In this document: piece after piece, positions 53,217 to 64,000 of the stretch
Numbering within the stretch: position 1 is the stretch's first letter
Layout: each line of letters starts with the position of its first letter
Assembly: GCA_037355855.1 (NCBI GenBank)
Contig: CM074759.1
Location: forward strand, 3,534,001 to 3,598,000
Direction of reading: 5' to 3'
Length of the DNA: 64,000 bases
Source of the DNA: Pseudo-nitzschia pungens
Lineage: Eukaryota > Bacillariophyta > Bacillariophyceae > Bacillariales > Bacillariaceae
Program-made: the position numbers and the translations under genes
Notes under the pieces: model-generated
What the model saw: the letters and a program-made list of their open reading frames with translations, nothing else
What the model was told of the DNA's origin: nothing
Database searches by the model: none

Positions 53217-54220
53217 GTGATATTCAACAGACTTCATGAAAGAATACTTGAAGGTGTAGAGGGAAGCCCTCTTCTCACACTTGGAAGCCTTGAGTTGAGA
53301 CCCAAAAGACTTAGACTGGGACTGCATGTGAGCAATCTGGGCTTCCTCATTGCCATCCATGGAGATAAAAACCCCGAGGGTTTTGTCAGCATGGTCAACC
53401 TCAGATAATATACTTATTTCAATAACTTTAATCACCAAAGGTGATACTAAATTACTCAGTCTGTAACCAGACTTTAACATCTCCTCCATCAGAGAGTCAG
53501 CTGGCTCCTTCTTTTCACCTTGGGCATTGGCTCTCTCCCCAGACAGCTTCTCTTTGGCCTTGGTTTTTGTCTCCATCTACCAACAGAATATTCTCCAAAA
53601 CTTCTACTGGCTGGATTGTGAGCACATCCCAAGGCAGGGGCAGATACAGGGTCACTTCTGAACTCATTTCTGACAAACCAGCCTGTGCTGATGTGCTTGT
53701 CTGCCCTGTTCTCTGTGGCCAAGTTGTACGCATGGTTGGGTCCTCTGCTTTTGTTTCTGAGCCTCCTGACATGGATCCTCTGGTGTACAATCCATTTGAT
53801 TCTCTTCCAGACTCCCCAGTAGATGCCTTTGATGCACTCTGTGCGTCTCCAAGAGTACTTCTCCACAAATATTCCCTACCACAGGCTGGCTGTCAGCACC
53901 TTGTTGATGCTATCCAGAGTGGTACTGCCAGTGCTGTCTGTGATGGTTCATTTGATCCGGACCTTCTCAGAGGAACTTCTGCTTTCATTATGTCACCCAA
54001 TACCTCCACCAAGTCTGCTTCCTTGTTCCTCACTGGCTGTAATTTTGTCAGTGGATCCCCTGAGGATCAGTCATCCTATAGGAGTGAACTGGCAGGCATC
54101 ATTGGGGTTCTCACCTGTTGCACTGCTCTGGTGAGTCTTTTTGATATTGCTTCTGGCTCTATCACCATTGCCCTTGATGGTGACACAGCTCTCAAACAGG
54201 CTCAGGGATCTTGGCCTGAT
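53217..54220. mobile_element. Composite of LINE fragments with 5' inversion
   Basis: Left to right: a minus-strand piece of ORF2 just after RT motif C (53217-53404; VDHADKTLGVFISMDGNEE), a minus-strand LINE 3' end with both hairpins (53405-53500), then a plus-strand RNase H piece (53506-54220). The last two together have the structure left by twin priming: a LINE 3' end preceded by an inverted upstream segment. The minus-strand ORF2 piece would be an older LINE copy used as target. The RNase H piece preserves 159 codons missing from the full-length LINE, including the first catalytic aspartate (AVCDGSFDP). Confidence 0.65.
53430..53472 (-). other. LINE 3' double hairpin, copy 3
   Basis: On the minus strand GTCTG-GTTA-CAGAC, then ATCACC-TTT-GGTGAT, a six-pair stem with an A-T closing pair absent in copy 2. 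Confidence 0.65.
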
Positions 54221-54261
54221 CGGCGAGTGGTGAATAGGCAACCAACTCAACCAAACAGTAG

Positions 54262-54890
54262 CATTAGCAACCCTAACCCTGTAGCATTTAGCTACACTAT
54301 AATAGGTGCTTTACTCGGGGTACGTACGATTGGTACAAATCGTACGCGACGGCCCTAGTAACTTCTGGTAGCATCCATACTAAGCAGGGGATACAGCGCT
54401 ACAGCGCTGCAGGGGATACAGCGCTACAGGAGGGGATACAGCGCTACAGCGCTGCAGGGGATACAGCGCTACAGGGGATACAGCGCTACAGGAGGGGATA
54501 CAGCGCTACAGCGCTGCAGGGGATACAGCGCTGCAGCGCTGCAGGGGATACAGCGCTGCAGCGCTGCAGGGGATACAGCGCTGCAGCGCTACAGGGGATG
54601 AGCGCAGCTCAGCTCTGTATCGTATCGTGACAGCGTTCCGATAACTCGTACAAGTAGATAATAGAGCTCTGTAGCTCCAGTACTGTATTATACGGGTAGC
54701 GTACGGAGTAGCGTAGTACTAGCGTAGCTCCGCTTATTAATTAGATTCAGCGTTGGGTAACTGTCTGAGTCAGGTATCCGGTCATAGTACATATTATACA
54801 CAAATGACCCGACCCCGGCGGTAGCATAGTATCTTAGCAATGGTATCACGGTAGGTTATCATCACCAGTATTTCGTAGCGTTACTACAGG
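54262..54890. repeat. Scrambled copia LTR fragments around a tandem repeat
   Basis: 54262-54395 matches copia LTR positions about 8164-8290. 54396-54600 is a tandem array of ggggatacagcgctacagcg and gctgcag units. 54600-54890 matches LTR positions about 7850-8164. The order is permuted relative to the intact LTR. The array occupies the same point where the intact LTR has its gctaagcctgtt tandem. Confidence 0.65.
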
Positions 54891-55619
54891 AATAGAGCGC
54901 TACAGCGCGCGTTTTTGTCGCGAGGTGGGGGGGTTGAGAAAAACTTGGAAGAAACCTCGCGAAAATCAAGGTTAAGGTTGCGCGTGGCGAAATTTAGGCT
55001 TGATTTTCTGGAAAATAGGTCGCGTTGGGTCGCGTTGGGTCGCGTGACAGTTATTAGACGTGTACGCTTAGTTCATCTCATTTTGAAAAACTTAACATAT
55101 AAGAGCGGTATCACAGAAACCTTGTCCTCCGGGTTACTCTAGGGTAGATGACAGGTGTAACGGTCGAAAAACGCTTTCTTAGATATTATTACAGTTGGAT
55201 AGACCTCTGTTTAAGCTCTTTACTGGTATGCTCGATATACTCTAATTCCTGTTAGTTTCGAAGTTATGATCTTTTTTTGATCTTATGACTTAAGTATGGG
55301 CCTCGTGCCCCGCGCGCATGGTAGTTGCAATAGTAATTTTTTTAATCCTGTCAGCCATACAAGCCTCCCCAATTATTGAGTTTCTTGATAGCACAGCTCC
55401 CCATACTCTCTTTGTTCTTCAAAGAAAAAAAAAACACATCTTCGGCGTTTGCACTGTTTTCGATTCATTGCAACTACTTCTCATCCTTGTGAGCACCACA
55501 GCACCTCAGCACCTCTACTGTTACACAAACAAATCAATACACAAGGACGCCGGTCGATCCACAGCAGCAAAGTGCTCACAAATTAGAGCATTCGTGAGGG
55601 AAATAGCAAGCAAAACAAC

Positions 55620-56393
55620 ATGCCGAGAGGAATGAAACAGTGGCATCCCTATTGTGATTTCCGGGATCACAACTCTTTGGAAGAGTGGGAGAAACTAGAG
55701 ATCTGCAAGGATTATCTATCCAAGAAAGCCAAAGAACGATGCACGTGTTTAAGAAAAAGAAGAGAACTCCCCTGTCATTGTCTTGGAATATTACAAGGAG
55801 AAAGGAACAGTTTGAGGGACGCCGTCACCCAATACATGGTGGAATTTCACAAGAAGAAGAGGGAAGAGCAATACTCAATTCTGATTGATTGGATAAGATA
55901 CAGCAGCGCCGCTGCTGAGGACGAGGAGGAGGACTTAACTTTATGCAGCAATGGTGGTGGTGACAATGGCGCCACCAGGAAACAGTTCTTTCTACCCTTC
56001 ATCAGATGCGATGGGGGAGATCACAAGGGGGACTCCTCCATCATACCAACAGATCTATCTCAGCAGAAAGTCTGCAGGTCTGCAATTGCTGTGATACTGG
56101 ATTGGGGGATAAGCAAATGGGATTCCTGTCAACGCCACATAAGAACAAAAAGCTCCCCAACAAGCCATGCGCTGAAAGGCAAACGCCCGAACAATGTAAA
56201 AGAATTCGACGCTGCTTTCATAAAAGAAGACTTGCACAAATACTTTAAACAGATGGAAGATCTAGCGCAGCCCGCTGCTACACAGTTCATCAGGAAAGAG
56301 GTCAGCGTTGGGCTTAGAGAGAGTGAAGAGGGAGTTGTGGACTTGCCCCCATCTTTTACCAAAAGGACAATGTACTATCGATATTGCTTGTAG
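55620..56393 (+). CDS. Transposon protein, N-terminal part
   Basis: 257 residues from ATG 55620. Cys-rich start (CTCLRKRRELPCHCLG near residues 40-55), an acidic stretch EDEEEDL (about 100) and a basic mid-region (HALKGKRPNNVKEFD) are seen. The C-terminus FIRKEVSVGLRESEEGVVDLP resembles linkers preceding the Cys domain of large RNase H-fold transposases. It ends at TAG/TGA codons at 56391 onward, and a further conserved-looking segment lies in another frame from 56452. It may be a separate exon or protein, or a broken N-terminus of the transposase. No family was recognised with certainty. Confidence 0.45.
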   Translation: MPRGMKQWHPYCDFRDHNSLEEWEKLEICKDYLSKKAKERCTCLRKRRELPCHCLGILQGERNSLRDAVTQYMVEFHKKKREEQYSILIDWIRYSSAAAEDEEEDLTLCSNGGGDNGATRKQFFLPFIRCDGGDHKGDSSIIPTDLSQQKVCRSAIAVILDWGISKWDSCQRHIRTKSSPTSHALKGKRPNNVKEFDAAFIKEDLHKYFKQMEDLAQPAATQFIRKEVSVGLRESEEGVVDLPPSFTKRTMYYRYCL

Positions 56394-56451
56394 AGGGGGT
56401 GGACTGTATCAAAGAAACCAAGAACAATACTTGAAGCTGAAAAAAAGAAGA

Positions 56452-57972
56452 CTTTGAGGGGGAATTCCAAGACATCTGCTCATGGTTCTACTTCATGACC
56501 TACTGGAAGACACACTTTCCAAAGCTTAGAGTAATTAATAGAAGCGCCGATGTCTGCTCAAAGTGCCACGTATTCAGGAACCGATTGTGGTACATCGAAT
56601 ATGAAACAAGCTCAGAGCCAGGAATGCTGTCATCTTTCACTGAAGAAAGCATCTAAGCATTTTATGAGAACAATGGAAACCAGTGCATGCCTACTCCTCC
56701 TCCCCCCCTGTTGGTGTTGCTACTAAGAAACTGTTTGACTCATCATCGTTGTCTTCAGCAGTTGTGATTGCCCACAGGGACAAGAGACCCCCTGATCTGT
56801 ACTCCCCATTACTGCTGGAAGAAGAACAAGCTGTATCTAAAAATGCAAGGATACTGGAAGAAGCAACACTACATGTACACCAAGCCGCTGATCAGAGGAA
56901 GCTTGCTAATGAAAAGATAGAGCGCGCCGTCCACGACGGAACAAATAAAGTCCCACATGAACGCCAGACTTATACTTTTGTTGTTGATTATTGCCAAAAC
57001 GCCGGTCTCCCCAACCTTGCAGCAACACAACCAGGGGACACATACTACATGACGCCTCTAACAGTACCAATACTTGAATGTGTCGATTGTTCTGTGATGG
57101 GTGGCTTCTTAGATGCTTACATCTACCATGAGGGTGTTGGGGCAAAGGGAGGGGATAATGTTGCAGCGATAATAATGGCAAACTTAAGGAAAAAGGGATA
57201 CTTAAAAGAAGACTCCTGTGGCTTTGAACTTAACGTTATTATGGACAACTGTCAAGGACAGAACAAGAATAACATGGTACTGCAACTTGCGTTGCTTCTA
57301 GTTGAAGCCGGATATTTCAAGAATGTCAATTTCTGTTTTTATGTAGTGGGTCACACAAAGAATGTTGCTGATCGATGGTTCAATATCATGAAGAAGAACT
57401 ATCAAAATCAGAACCTGTTCACTATGGAGCAGCTAGCAACTGCCCTCCGGGCACACAAGCATATTGATGTTACAGTGATCAAGAAAGGTGAATTCAAAAT
57501 GTTCAACAAGTTCATAAAAATTTTCTATAAGAAGATCAAAAATGGAGCAGTTCAACCTGGGCATATCTTCAGTGTACAAGGAGGAGCAGAGGAGAGCTCC
57601 TCCTTAACGCCGACTACAGTGATAAGTAAACAAGACCGACTTGGAACAGGGAAAGTTGAAGTACAGGAGCTCCGGAAGCAAACACCGGTGGCGTTTAATC
57701 AGAAGAAAGCGCTTCGAGAGTCAGTATTGCTCGAAACCCACCCCTGTACAGGAATTAAGGATATCAAGAAGATTGAACTTTATACTAAGTGGAGGAAACT
57801 GGTCTTCGCCAAATTTAGAGATATTATTTGCCCTTATCCAGGGGATGATGTCATGCTGAAGTACAAGGATGAGCAAAGGAGGAAAGCTCGCGAACGCGCT
57901 GCTTGTAACAGGAGGACGTGTAGTAGTAATAGCAACAGCAAGAAGAAGAAACATAGTGGACAAGTGCAATAA
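56452..57972 (+). pseudogene. RNase H-fold transposase, catalytic part, frame-broken
   Basis: A segment at 56452-56637 reads FQDICSWFYFMTYWKTHFP then DVCSKCHVFRNR (zinc-binding CxxC). After a stop and frame change, an open frame (56683-57972, no ATG at its start) carries FVVDYCQNAGLP, PGDTYYMTP, IMDNCQGQNKNNMV and VVGHTKNVADRWFN. The D...DNCxGQNKNN...GHTKxxxDR series matches the catalytic layout of a DUF7869-type family that I associate with transposon-like proteins in stramenopiles and animals. The C-terminus is Lys/Arg-rich. I infer a transposase broken by at least one frameshift, or introns that I cannot place. Confidence 0.55.
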
Positions 57973-59025
57973 TTAATTATTCCTCTCTTAGTAATCTTAT
58001 TTTCAATTCTAATTGTAAACGCTGTCGATTTTGCTCTCTTAGTGGTCTTATTGTAGTCTTATTGTAGTCTTATTGACGTCACGGGAGGTACGAATAACTA
58101 GTAGTAGTACTACTAGTGACAAGAAGCAAAATCAAGTTTTGGAGTGAACCCACCACCACTGCTGCTGGATGAACTCCTCAGCAAGCCAATCCCCTCATAA
58201 TTAGAACAGAGTGGAGGTCAATCAAAAAATAAATTACAATTTCTTAATACTTTGGGAGATACTTACACTCAAAGCCCATCTCAGCAGGTACTATTGGAGT
58301 AGGGGACATTTTTTGTTGTGATCCCACCACACAATTTCCATGATTCAAGTATCAATCCTCCTCAAATTATACACAGAAAAGACATCTATCAAAAAAGAAA
58401 TTACAATTTCCCAATACTTCAGGAGGAATTTACATCCAAAACATATTTCAGCAGGTACTGGGAGTATAGGAGAACAGGTGCAATTTTGTTGTTGTTGTGA
58501 TCCCACCACACAATTTCCATGATTCAAGTATCAATTCTCCTCAAATTATTCATAAGAAACAGATATATAAACAAAGAAATAAAGAATTCCCAATAGTTTA
58601 GGAGATATCCACATTCAAGGCATATTAGAGGAGGTAGTAGAGCTAGAGGTGAAATTAATTTTTTAAAATTATTCAACTGTCCAAATTATACTTTTAAAGT
58701 TGCAATCCCACTTACTAAGACAATAGACTAGAGGTCTATCAAAAAAGAAATAAAAAATTCCTAATACTTTAGGAGTTATCCACATTCAAAGTATCAGCAA
58801 TGCTGATGTGATGGGAAGTGTGGTATGAGGAGTTTTATTGACGACAATTGATGTCGTGATTTTAAGGTGAGTTTTTTCCAAAAGTTGTTTTCCGATTTCA
58901 TTTTGCCCTTACCTCGAAATGAAGGTGCGCGCCAGCTGGGAGTTGACCATGCTTGAAGTAACCCAGAGGACGAGGTTTCTGTGATACCGCTCTTATATTG
59001 TGCGTTTTTGCGGGGTTTTTTTTTT

Positions 59026-60262
59026 AAGCGCCTGGTGCTGTATGTTTTTCCCTCAAGAGCCCGGCTCAACCCCAAGGCCAAGCCTGTTACCAAGCTTTGG
59101 ACTACCCTTCCTGACAGGAAAACCTTGGAATTGTATGTTGCTCAGCTCTGGCTTCGCAGCAGAACTGCTCCTCACCTACGCTTCTTTGTGGGACACAGTG
59201 TTTCCCTGGAGACTCTATTTTCTGTCCAGTTGCTCCAGAGGATCAGAGACCGTGACATGGACCTGAAGTTTGACCACATACAGGCCCCAGTTATTGTCAC
59301 CTGTGGCTTTCTCCTTGGATCCTACATGCAGAGTTTTGATCTTGACCACTACAATGAACTGCTTCAGACTCATCCCAGGTTTCAGGCATGTCCTATTGCT
59401 GTTATCAGGAAGAATATCAGCCTTGACAACTCCAGAACTCCTGATCCCAATCCGGTTCTGGCTGCCCATGTTTTATGTGATGCTACAAAGCGCGCCCAAA
59501 CTGTTAAGCTCCTCAAAGCCCAGTTCAACCGTTGCAAACCTTCAGACATTGCCTCTCTCCCAGATGGTAAATTCTACAAGTTCATTGAGACAGCTACCAA
59601 TCCTTCTGACAGACCCCTTCCCCCTTCCAAGCTCAAGACTGTTCGCCAAGCTAAGCACCGCCAAGCCAAATTTATTGAGAGCCATGAAACTGCTCCTGTT
59701 CTGGGGGTAGTTGATCTTGATCTTCCTGTTGACCTGGGCCAAGGGCTGGGTTTGAAGACACTGCGCAGTGTGCTTATGGGCATCAGAACCTGTGACAATT
59801 GGTCATGGCCTCTTTTTCTTTCTGTTGATACCAGTTCATACCGAGGCGAGATCCTTGCTTTGTACAACATCACTACCAAGGCTGAAGCAATGGCCATGTT
59901 GTCTTTCCTGCCTATTTTTCTGGAGGCTCAGTATGGTTCTTGTGTTAGACAATGGTTCTCTTCTGAGTGCTTGACTGAAATGGAAGCTTACCATTGGGAT
60001 GCTGCTGTCAATTGTGTTGTGGAAACTGCACCTGCTGCAGATCCAATGCAGGATGACTCTCTTCCCTTTTTTGGTGATGGGGATGCAAGAGATTGGGAAC
60101 TTGTTGATGATGACTTGTCAGTTGACCTTGCCCCAGACCTCACTTTTGATCTAGATTTGCACTTTAACCTCCAAGCCCGTGCTGACAGTGGTGGTGGTGG
60201 CTTTGATGACTCCCAATCCATGGATACTTTAGCGACCGGCACTTCCAATCTCACTGCTGTCC
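59026..60262 (+). pseudogene. LINE copy F, ORF1 fragment
   Basis: It begins at the equivalent of 17101 in the full-length LINE (KRLVLYVFPSRARLNPKAK) and is open for about 415 residues, nearly identical to ORF1 residues 456-870. The 5' side is truncated and follows the DNA transposon by a T-rich run. It is interrupted at 60262 by the LTR of gypsy copy D. The remaining LINE sequence should lie beyond that element, outside the window. Confidence 0.85.
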
Positions 60263-60433
60263 TGCCGTGCACCGGAATACAGTCACGAATCCGTTCGTGA
60301 TTGGATTACGATTAGCGAGTCTCCTTATCGCCGAATACAGGAGACTGCCGGAAAGCAATAGCAATAGACTAATCAATAGCTCTCACAATTTGCATATCAC
60401 TACTTTATTCATTAGTAGACCCGGGGTATGGCA
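60263..60433 (+). repeat. 5' LTR, gypsy family 2 copy D
   Basis: TGCCGTGCACC ... GGTATGGCA. It is 20 bp shorter than the LTR of the intact copy and diverged in the middle, so it represents a subfamily. Palindrome at 60434-60447. Confidence 0.9.
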
Positions 60434-61168
60434 TGATTTTAAAATCAAGCTGAGCGCTGATGACCATGAGCAAGAGAAGAAATCGATCGGCCGACAAACC
60501 GACGAGATCGAAGGACTGCCAAAAATGGAGGCGCGTAGAAGCAAACAGGGAGAAGGACATCCGGTGTCTGCAGCACTAAGGAATACCGACCCCAGCAACA
60601 GTTGACTCCATTACAGGGAGCAACTGGAGCAACAGAGACACCTAGGGACCTAAACAGGACCATGGTCGACAACAGAAATAATCGAAAATAAGTGTCGAAA
60701 AAGTGACACATAATCCAGTGAGTGGACTAATTGGACCAACACTGAGTGGATGGACAGACCGAACAGGGGATGCCAATCACAACCGAAATATACGGATATC
60801 CGGAAAGGTATATAATGAATACCCAAACACCACCAATCCCACGGGAAACGGGAAGTGGGACCGGCCCGGTGATTGCTTAATAGGGAAGCAACGCCGGAGA
60901 ACCACGGGAATCGAATCCCACGAAATAAAAACAGAAACAACTCCGGAGAACCACAGGATTCCCGGGAACTAAAGAGAGAAACAACTCCTACCACTGGACA
61001 AGCCAGGGGAAAATTCAGTTATAACACGAGTTATCACGAGAACAGTGTAAAAATCCAGCAAAAGAACTGGAGGAACTGAGCAATCACTTTTTGCTCAATT
61101 TCAACACAAGCAGCAAAGATAACAGAAATAGTGTAACTAAATTAAATAAAATAACCGATTAACCCACC

Positions 61169-62566
61169 ATGGCGTCTAAAGGAACCAAGCAGAAACCCTT
61201 TACCTTTACACGAGAGGACTGGCCGGAAGATGCCACCACCGTGAAAATGAGTATCGACTCAGAAAAAGGAGGGGTAGCCTTCAGTGACTATCTGAAGGTA
61301 CTCACCGGCACTGAAAGACCGGAACTCTTTATCATCTGGAAAAGAGACTTTGACCAGAAAATTGCTGGCAATGACAAACTCCAAGGAGACCAGAAACTGG
61401 ACGTCCTCCAGAGGGTCCTCTCCAACGAGGCACTCTCTATTGTCCAAATGACTCTAGGCCGGTCCTACTACGCCGAACCAGGTCACAAGACACATAACAA
61501 CAAACTGGTCCAGAAACGGATCCAAAAGGTCGAAACAACCGACCTAACTACAGAAGCTCCCACTGGAACACCCAAGGAGCCAGTCGAAGGGGACACCACC
61601 CAAACTACCGATAAAAACAAACCGAACGCTACGGCAAAATCGGATGAGGAAACAGAGCCCGAGGACCTCGGCGCTCCAATCCCGAAAAAGAAGGTACCCG
61701 ATGCCCTCACAAAGTACTACCAATCAGAGGAGTACAAAAAGGATGTCATTGAGGAATGCATGTACGCCCTCAAGCTGAAAGTCTTTGGCAATGACATGAA
61801 CGGGAAACGCTCGTACATCCTCCTCCGCCGCTTTATGCGGGGGATGCGAGTCGACATGAAACATGGCATCAGAGCCTGGGCCAATCGAATGGCCGAACTC
61901 CAAAGCTATCTACCAGAATGTCTCTGGGAAAGTGGCGCCGCCACAGGAATGGCACCTTCCAGCTTCACTCACGACGAGATGAAGGAAATCCTGGACACCA
62001 GCATGACCCACACCCAGAGGGACAAACTGGAACACATTGGATGGGACGTCTTTGCCCATTCCTTCAACACCACGATCGACAAACTCGAAAACCTGGAACC
62101 CACCATCCGAAACGAAGAAGAACTTCGCAAACGGATCACCGAACTGGAAAAACAAAATGGTGGAACCAAGAAGAACTCCAAGGCCACTCCTGGGGGAGGA
62201 AATGGAAAGTCTCCCAACAAAAAGAAGCGCCCAATGGAGAAGCAACTATGCAAAATTTGTGGCAAGACCCACGCCGGCAAATGCTGGAAACTAACCGGAG
62301 GACCCCCCAAGAAGGGGAAGTTCGACCGGGAGACCATAAATCTGCTCAAGGAGCATTTCGTGGCAAAAGAAGACTCAGACACTGAGCAACACTCCAAACC
62401 CCACTGGGGAAGGAACCTCTCCAACCACAAGTACTCCTATGTACTGGCAACGGCCCAAGCCGACCACGAAGTCTCTGACGACGAGGTCGACATATCTGAA
62501 AGAGAACTCAAGGAGTACAGGAGAAAATACAAGAAAACCTTCAAGAAGAAGGGATCCCACAAATGA
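61169..62566 (+). CDS. gag: Gypsy family 2 copy D Gag
   Basis: 465 residues, intact, nearly identical to the Gag at 44611. Differences cluster in the linker (DTTQTTDKNKPN) and around the zinc knuckle, where two Asn codons are missing (PMEKQLCKICGKTHAGKC). It ends with TGA and is followed by ATG in the same frame. Confidence 0.93.
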   Translation: MASKGTKQKPFTFTREDWPEDATTVKMSIDSEKGGVAFSDYLKVLTGTERPELFIIWKRDFDQKIAGNDKLQGDQKLDVLQRVLSNEALSIVQMTLGRSYYAEPGHKTHNNKLVQKRIQKVETTDLTTEAPTGTPKEPVEGDTTQTTDKNKPNATAKSDEETEPEDLGAPIPKKKVPDALTKYYQSEEYKKDVIEECMYALKLKVFGNDMNGKRSYILLRRFMRGMRVDMKHGIRAWANRMAELQSYLPECLWESGAATGMAPSSFTHDEMKEILDTSMTHTQRDKLEHIGWDVFAHSFNTTIDKLENLEPTIRNEEELRKRITELEKQNGGTKKNSKATPGGGNGKSPNKKKRPMEKQLCKICGKTHAGKCWKLTGGPPKKGKFDRETINLLKEHFVAKEDSDTEQHSKPHWGRNLSNHKYSYVLATAQADHEVSDDEVDISERELKEYRRKYKKTFKKKGSHK

Positions 62567-64000
62567 ATGGCCGACACTATCCACACCGGACCACGCATAA
62601 TTAACCGATTTGCGGACGTGTGTGTGGAGGTGTTGGACCACAAGGGAAGGGGGAGGATGCTCCGGGGCCTACTGGACTCAGGATGCTCCAAGTCCATAAT
62701 CCTAAAACACTTTGTCGACCGAAGTCAACTTACGAACCGGGACCAACGATCTGTTACCTATAATACCTATGGGGGCAAATTTCGAACAAAGTCTGCGGCT
62801 TCAGTGGGACTAAGGCTGATAGAATTCTCAAACTCAAAGACCATCAAATGGACCTTCCAGGTGGATGAGTACCATCACCACGAGGAGGTACCCTACGACA
62901 TGATCATAGGATCCGACCTGATGGCGCAATTGGGACTGGATATTAAATACAGCTCCCGAACAATCAATTGGCAGGGTGACTCCATCCCCATGAAGGGCAT
63001 GGGGGAGCTCTCCGACCCGGACAAGTGTGAGGCAGTATTCTTTGCCAACACCCAAAGTCCAATCCTGCAACAGGAGGAAGAAAGGCAAGCCAAAATACTG
63101 GACGCAGATTACTCCAAGGTCGATATCGACGCTATGGTCAATGATCTGGAGATCACAGACAAGTCCAAGGACGCCTTAAAGAAAACTTTGAAGAAGTTCC
63201 CCACTCTCTTTGGAGGAGGCCTGGGACTGCTCAAAAATATCGAACCGGTATCTATCGAACTCCAACCTGGGGTCAAACCGGTCAGGCAGAGGTACTACTC
63301 AGTACCCCATGCCTTTGAACAAGCCCTCCGGAAGGAAATCAACAGGCTCTGTGATATCGGAGTCCTGGAGAAACTCCCACACGATGATGACTCACCATGG
63401 GCATCACCGACATTCTGTCAACCCAAGAAAACTGGGGACATACGAGTTCTCACTGACTTTCGGAAGATGAACGCAGCAATTCAACGGAAACCATTCCCAC
63501 TACCACGAATAGGGGAAACCATCCAAAGACTACAAAAATTCAAGTCTGCTACGGCACTGGACTTGTCCCAAGGGTACTACACCATTCCCATTTGCAAGGA
63601 GAGCCAAAAGATTTGCTCTACCATCCTGCCATGGGGGAAGTATGCCTACAAGCGATTGGCTATGGGGATTGCATGCGCACCGGATATCTTCCAGTCCGTC
63701 ATGATGAACCTACTCGGCGACCTGGACTATGTCCTCGTCTACATCGACGACATCTTAATCATCCAACGAGAGGGGGAATCTGAGCAGGATCACCTCGACA
63801 AAATCGATACAGTCCTACAGAGACTGGATGACGCTGGCTTTCGAGCCAACCTTAGAAAATCCTTCTTCATGCAAAAAGAAGTGGAGTATTTGGGTTTTCT
63901 ACTAACAACAGAGGGCATTCAACCCCAGCCAAAGAAGCTGGAGGCGATGAAGCGCCTCGAAGCCCCCAAGAACACCAAGCAACTCAAGATGTTCCTTGGA
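62567..64000 (+). CDS. pol: Gypsy family 2 copy D Pol, partial at window end
   Basis: Open from ATG 62567 to the window edge, 478 codons. Protease DSGCSKS near residue 39, RT with VLTDFRKMN, ALDLSQGYY and VYIDDILI. It aligns end to end with the intact pol with scattered conservative changes. RNase H and integrase must lie beyond the edge. Confidence 0.93.
   Translation, partial: MADTIHTGPRIINRFADVCVEVLDHKGRGRMLRGLLDSGCSKSIILKHFVDRSQLTNRDQRSVTYNTYGGKFRTKSAASVGLRLIEFSNSKTIKWTFQVDEYHHHEEVPYDMIIGSDLMAQLGLDIKYSSRTINWQGDSIPMKGMGELSDPDKCEAVFFANTQSPILQQEEERQAKILDADYSKVDIDAMVNDLEITDKSKDALKKTLKKFPTLFGGGLGLLKNIEPVSIELQPGVKPVRQRYYSVPHAFEQALRKEINRLCDIGVLEKLPHDDDSPWASPTFCQPKKTGDIRVLTDFRKMNAAIQRKPFPLPRIGETIQRLQKFKSATALDLSQGYYTIPICKESQKICSTILPWGKYAYKRLAMGIACAPDIFQSVMMNLLGDLDYVLVYIDDILIIQREGESEQDHLDKIDTVLQRLDDAGFRANLRKSFFMQKEVEYLGFLLTTEGIQPQPKKLEAMKRLEAPKNTKQLKMFLG

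Larger units (their letters stand above)
55097..58998 (+). mobile_element. DNA transposon with 42-bp terminal inverted repeats
   Basis: Termini 55097-55138 and 58957-58998 start atataagagcggtatcacag and differ at two of 42 positions. Inside are a two-part transposase-like coding region (55620-57972) and a non-coding right third made of about four 180-190-bp repeats (58200-58800, with gatcccaccacacaatttcc and atcaaaaaagaaattacaat). No target duplication could be read. Confidence 0.7.
60263..64000 (+). mobile_element. Ty3/gypsy family 2 copy D, continues past window end
   Basis: 171-bp LTR (60263-60433), palindrome, leader, complete gag and open pol to the last base. It is inserted into LINE copy F. 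The preceding pentamer is tgtcc, so the same pentamer should follow its 3' LTR. Confidence 0.92.

Overview
The window looks like repeat-rich nuclear DNA of a eukaryotic alga, most likely a diatom. The copia pol is of the diatom type (integrase reads WYTDTW with no recognisable HHCC finger), the gag zinc knuckles are unusual, and the two host genes have short GT-AG introns (82, 122 and 100 bp). The species cannot be named from the sequence. Only about 5 kb, near 38.0-42.5 kb, is clear host gene space. It holds a spliced PCNA gene (+) facing a three-exon gene (-) that I read as a divergent KNL1/Spc105-like kinetochore scaffold.

Left part (1-26.5 kb): a GC-rich minisatellite and inverted, duplicated LINE 5' regions (1-3164) lie head-to-head with an ORF-less LINE derivative (3165-4990). 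This abuts a broken Ty3/gypsy family-2 copy (4990-7274, minus). A Ty1/copia element (7578-26194, minus) lies inside a solo LTR of gypsy family 1. Its own leader is split by a 10.3-kb LINE (14031-24346, plus) with a 20-bp target duplication. The copia 3' end (most of RT and all of RNase H) has been replaced by a copy of the flanking gypsy LTR, which looks like gene conversion between the LTRs.

Middle (26.5-37.7 kb): three family-1 gypsy remnants in mixed orientation (pol-only A, gag-only C, internally deleted B), then a 2.6-kb foldback element with minisatellite arms. The foldback core contains a possible piece of a captured DGAT2-like acyltransferase gene and ends 0.4 kb upstream of PCNA.

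Right part (42.6-64 kb): a 97-bp hairpin MITE; a hAT-like MITE (8-bp duplication) that received an intact family-2 gypsy element (43688-49487, apparently identical LTRs, TTGAC duplication); a truncated fragment resembling S-adenosylmethionine decarboxylase; several palindrome-rich non-coding elements; a 5'-inverted LINE insertion; scrambled copia LTR pieces; a 3.9-kb DNA transposon with a decayed RNase H-fold transposase; and a LINE copy interrupted by another family-2 gypsy element that runs off the window end.

Recurring themes are in-frame gag-UGA-pol organisation in both LTR superfamilies, perfect palindromes directly abutting the 5' LTR where a tRNA primer site would normally lie (both gypsy families), and a covarying two-hairpin LINE 3' tail. 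No rRNA, tRNA or CRISPR locus was seen.
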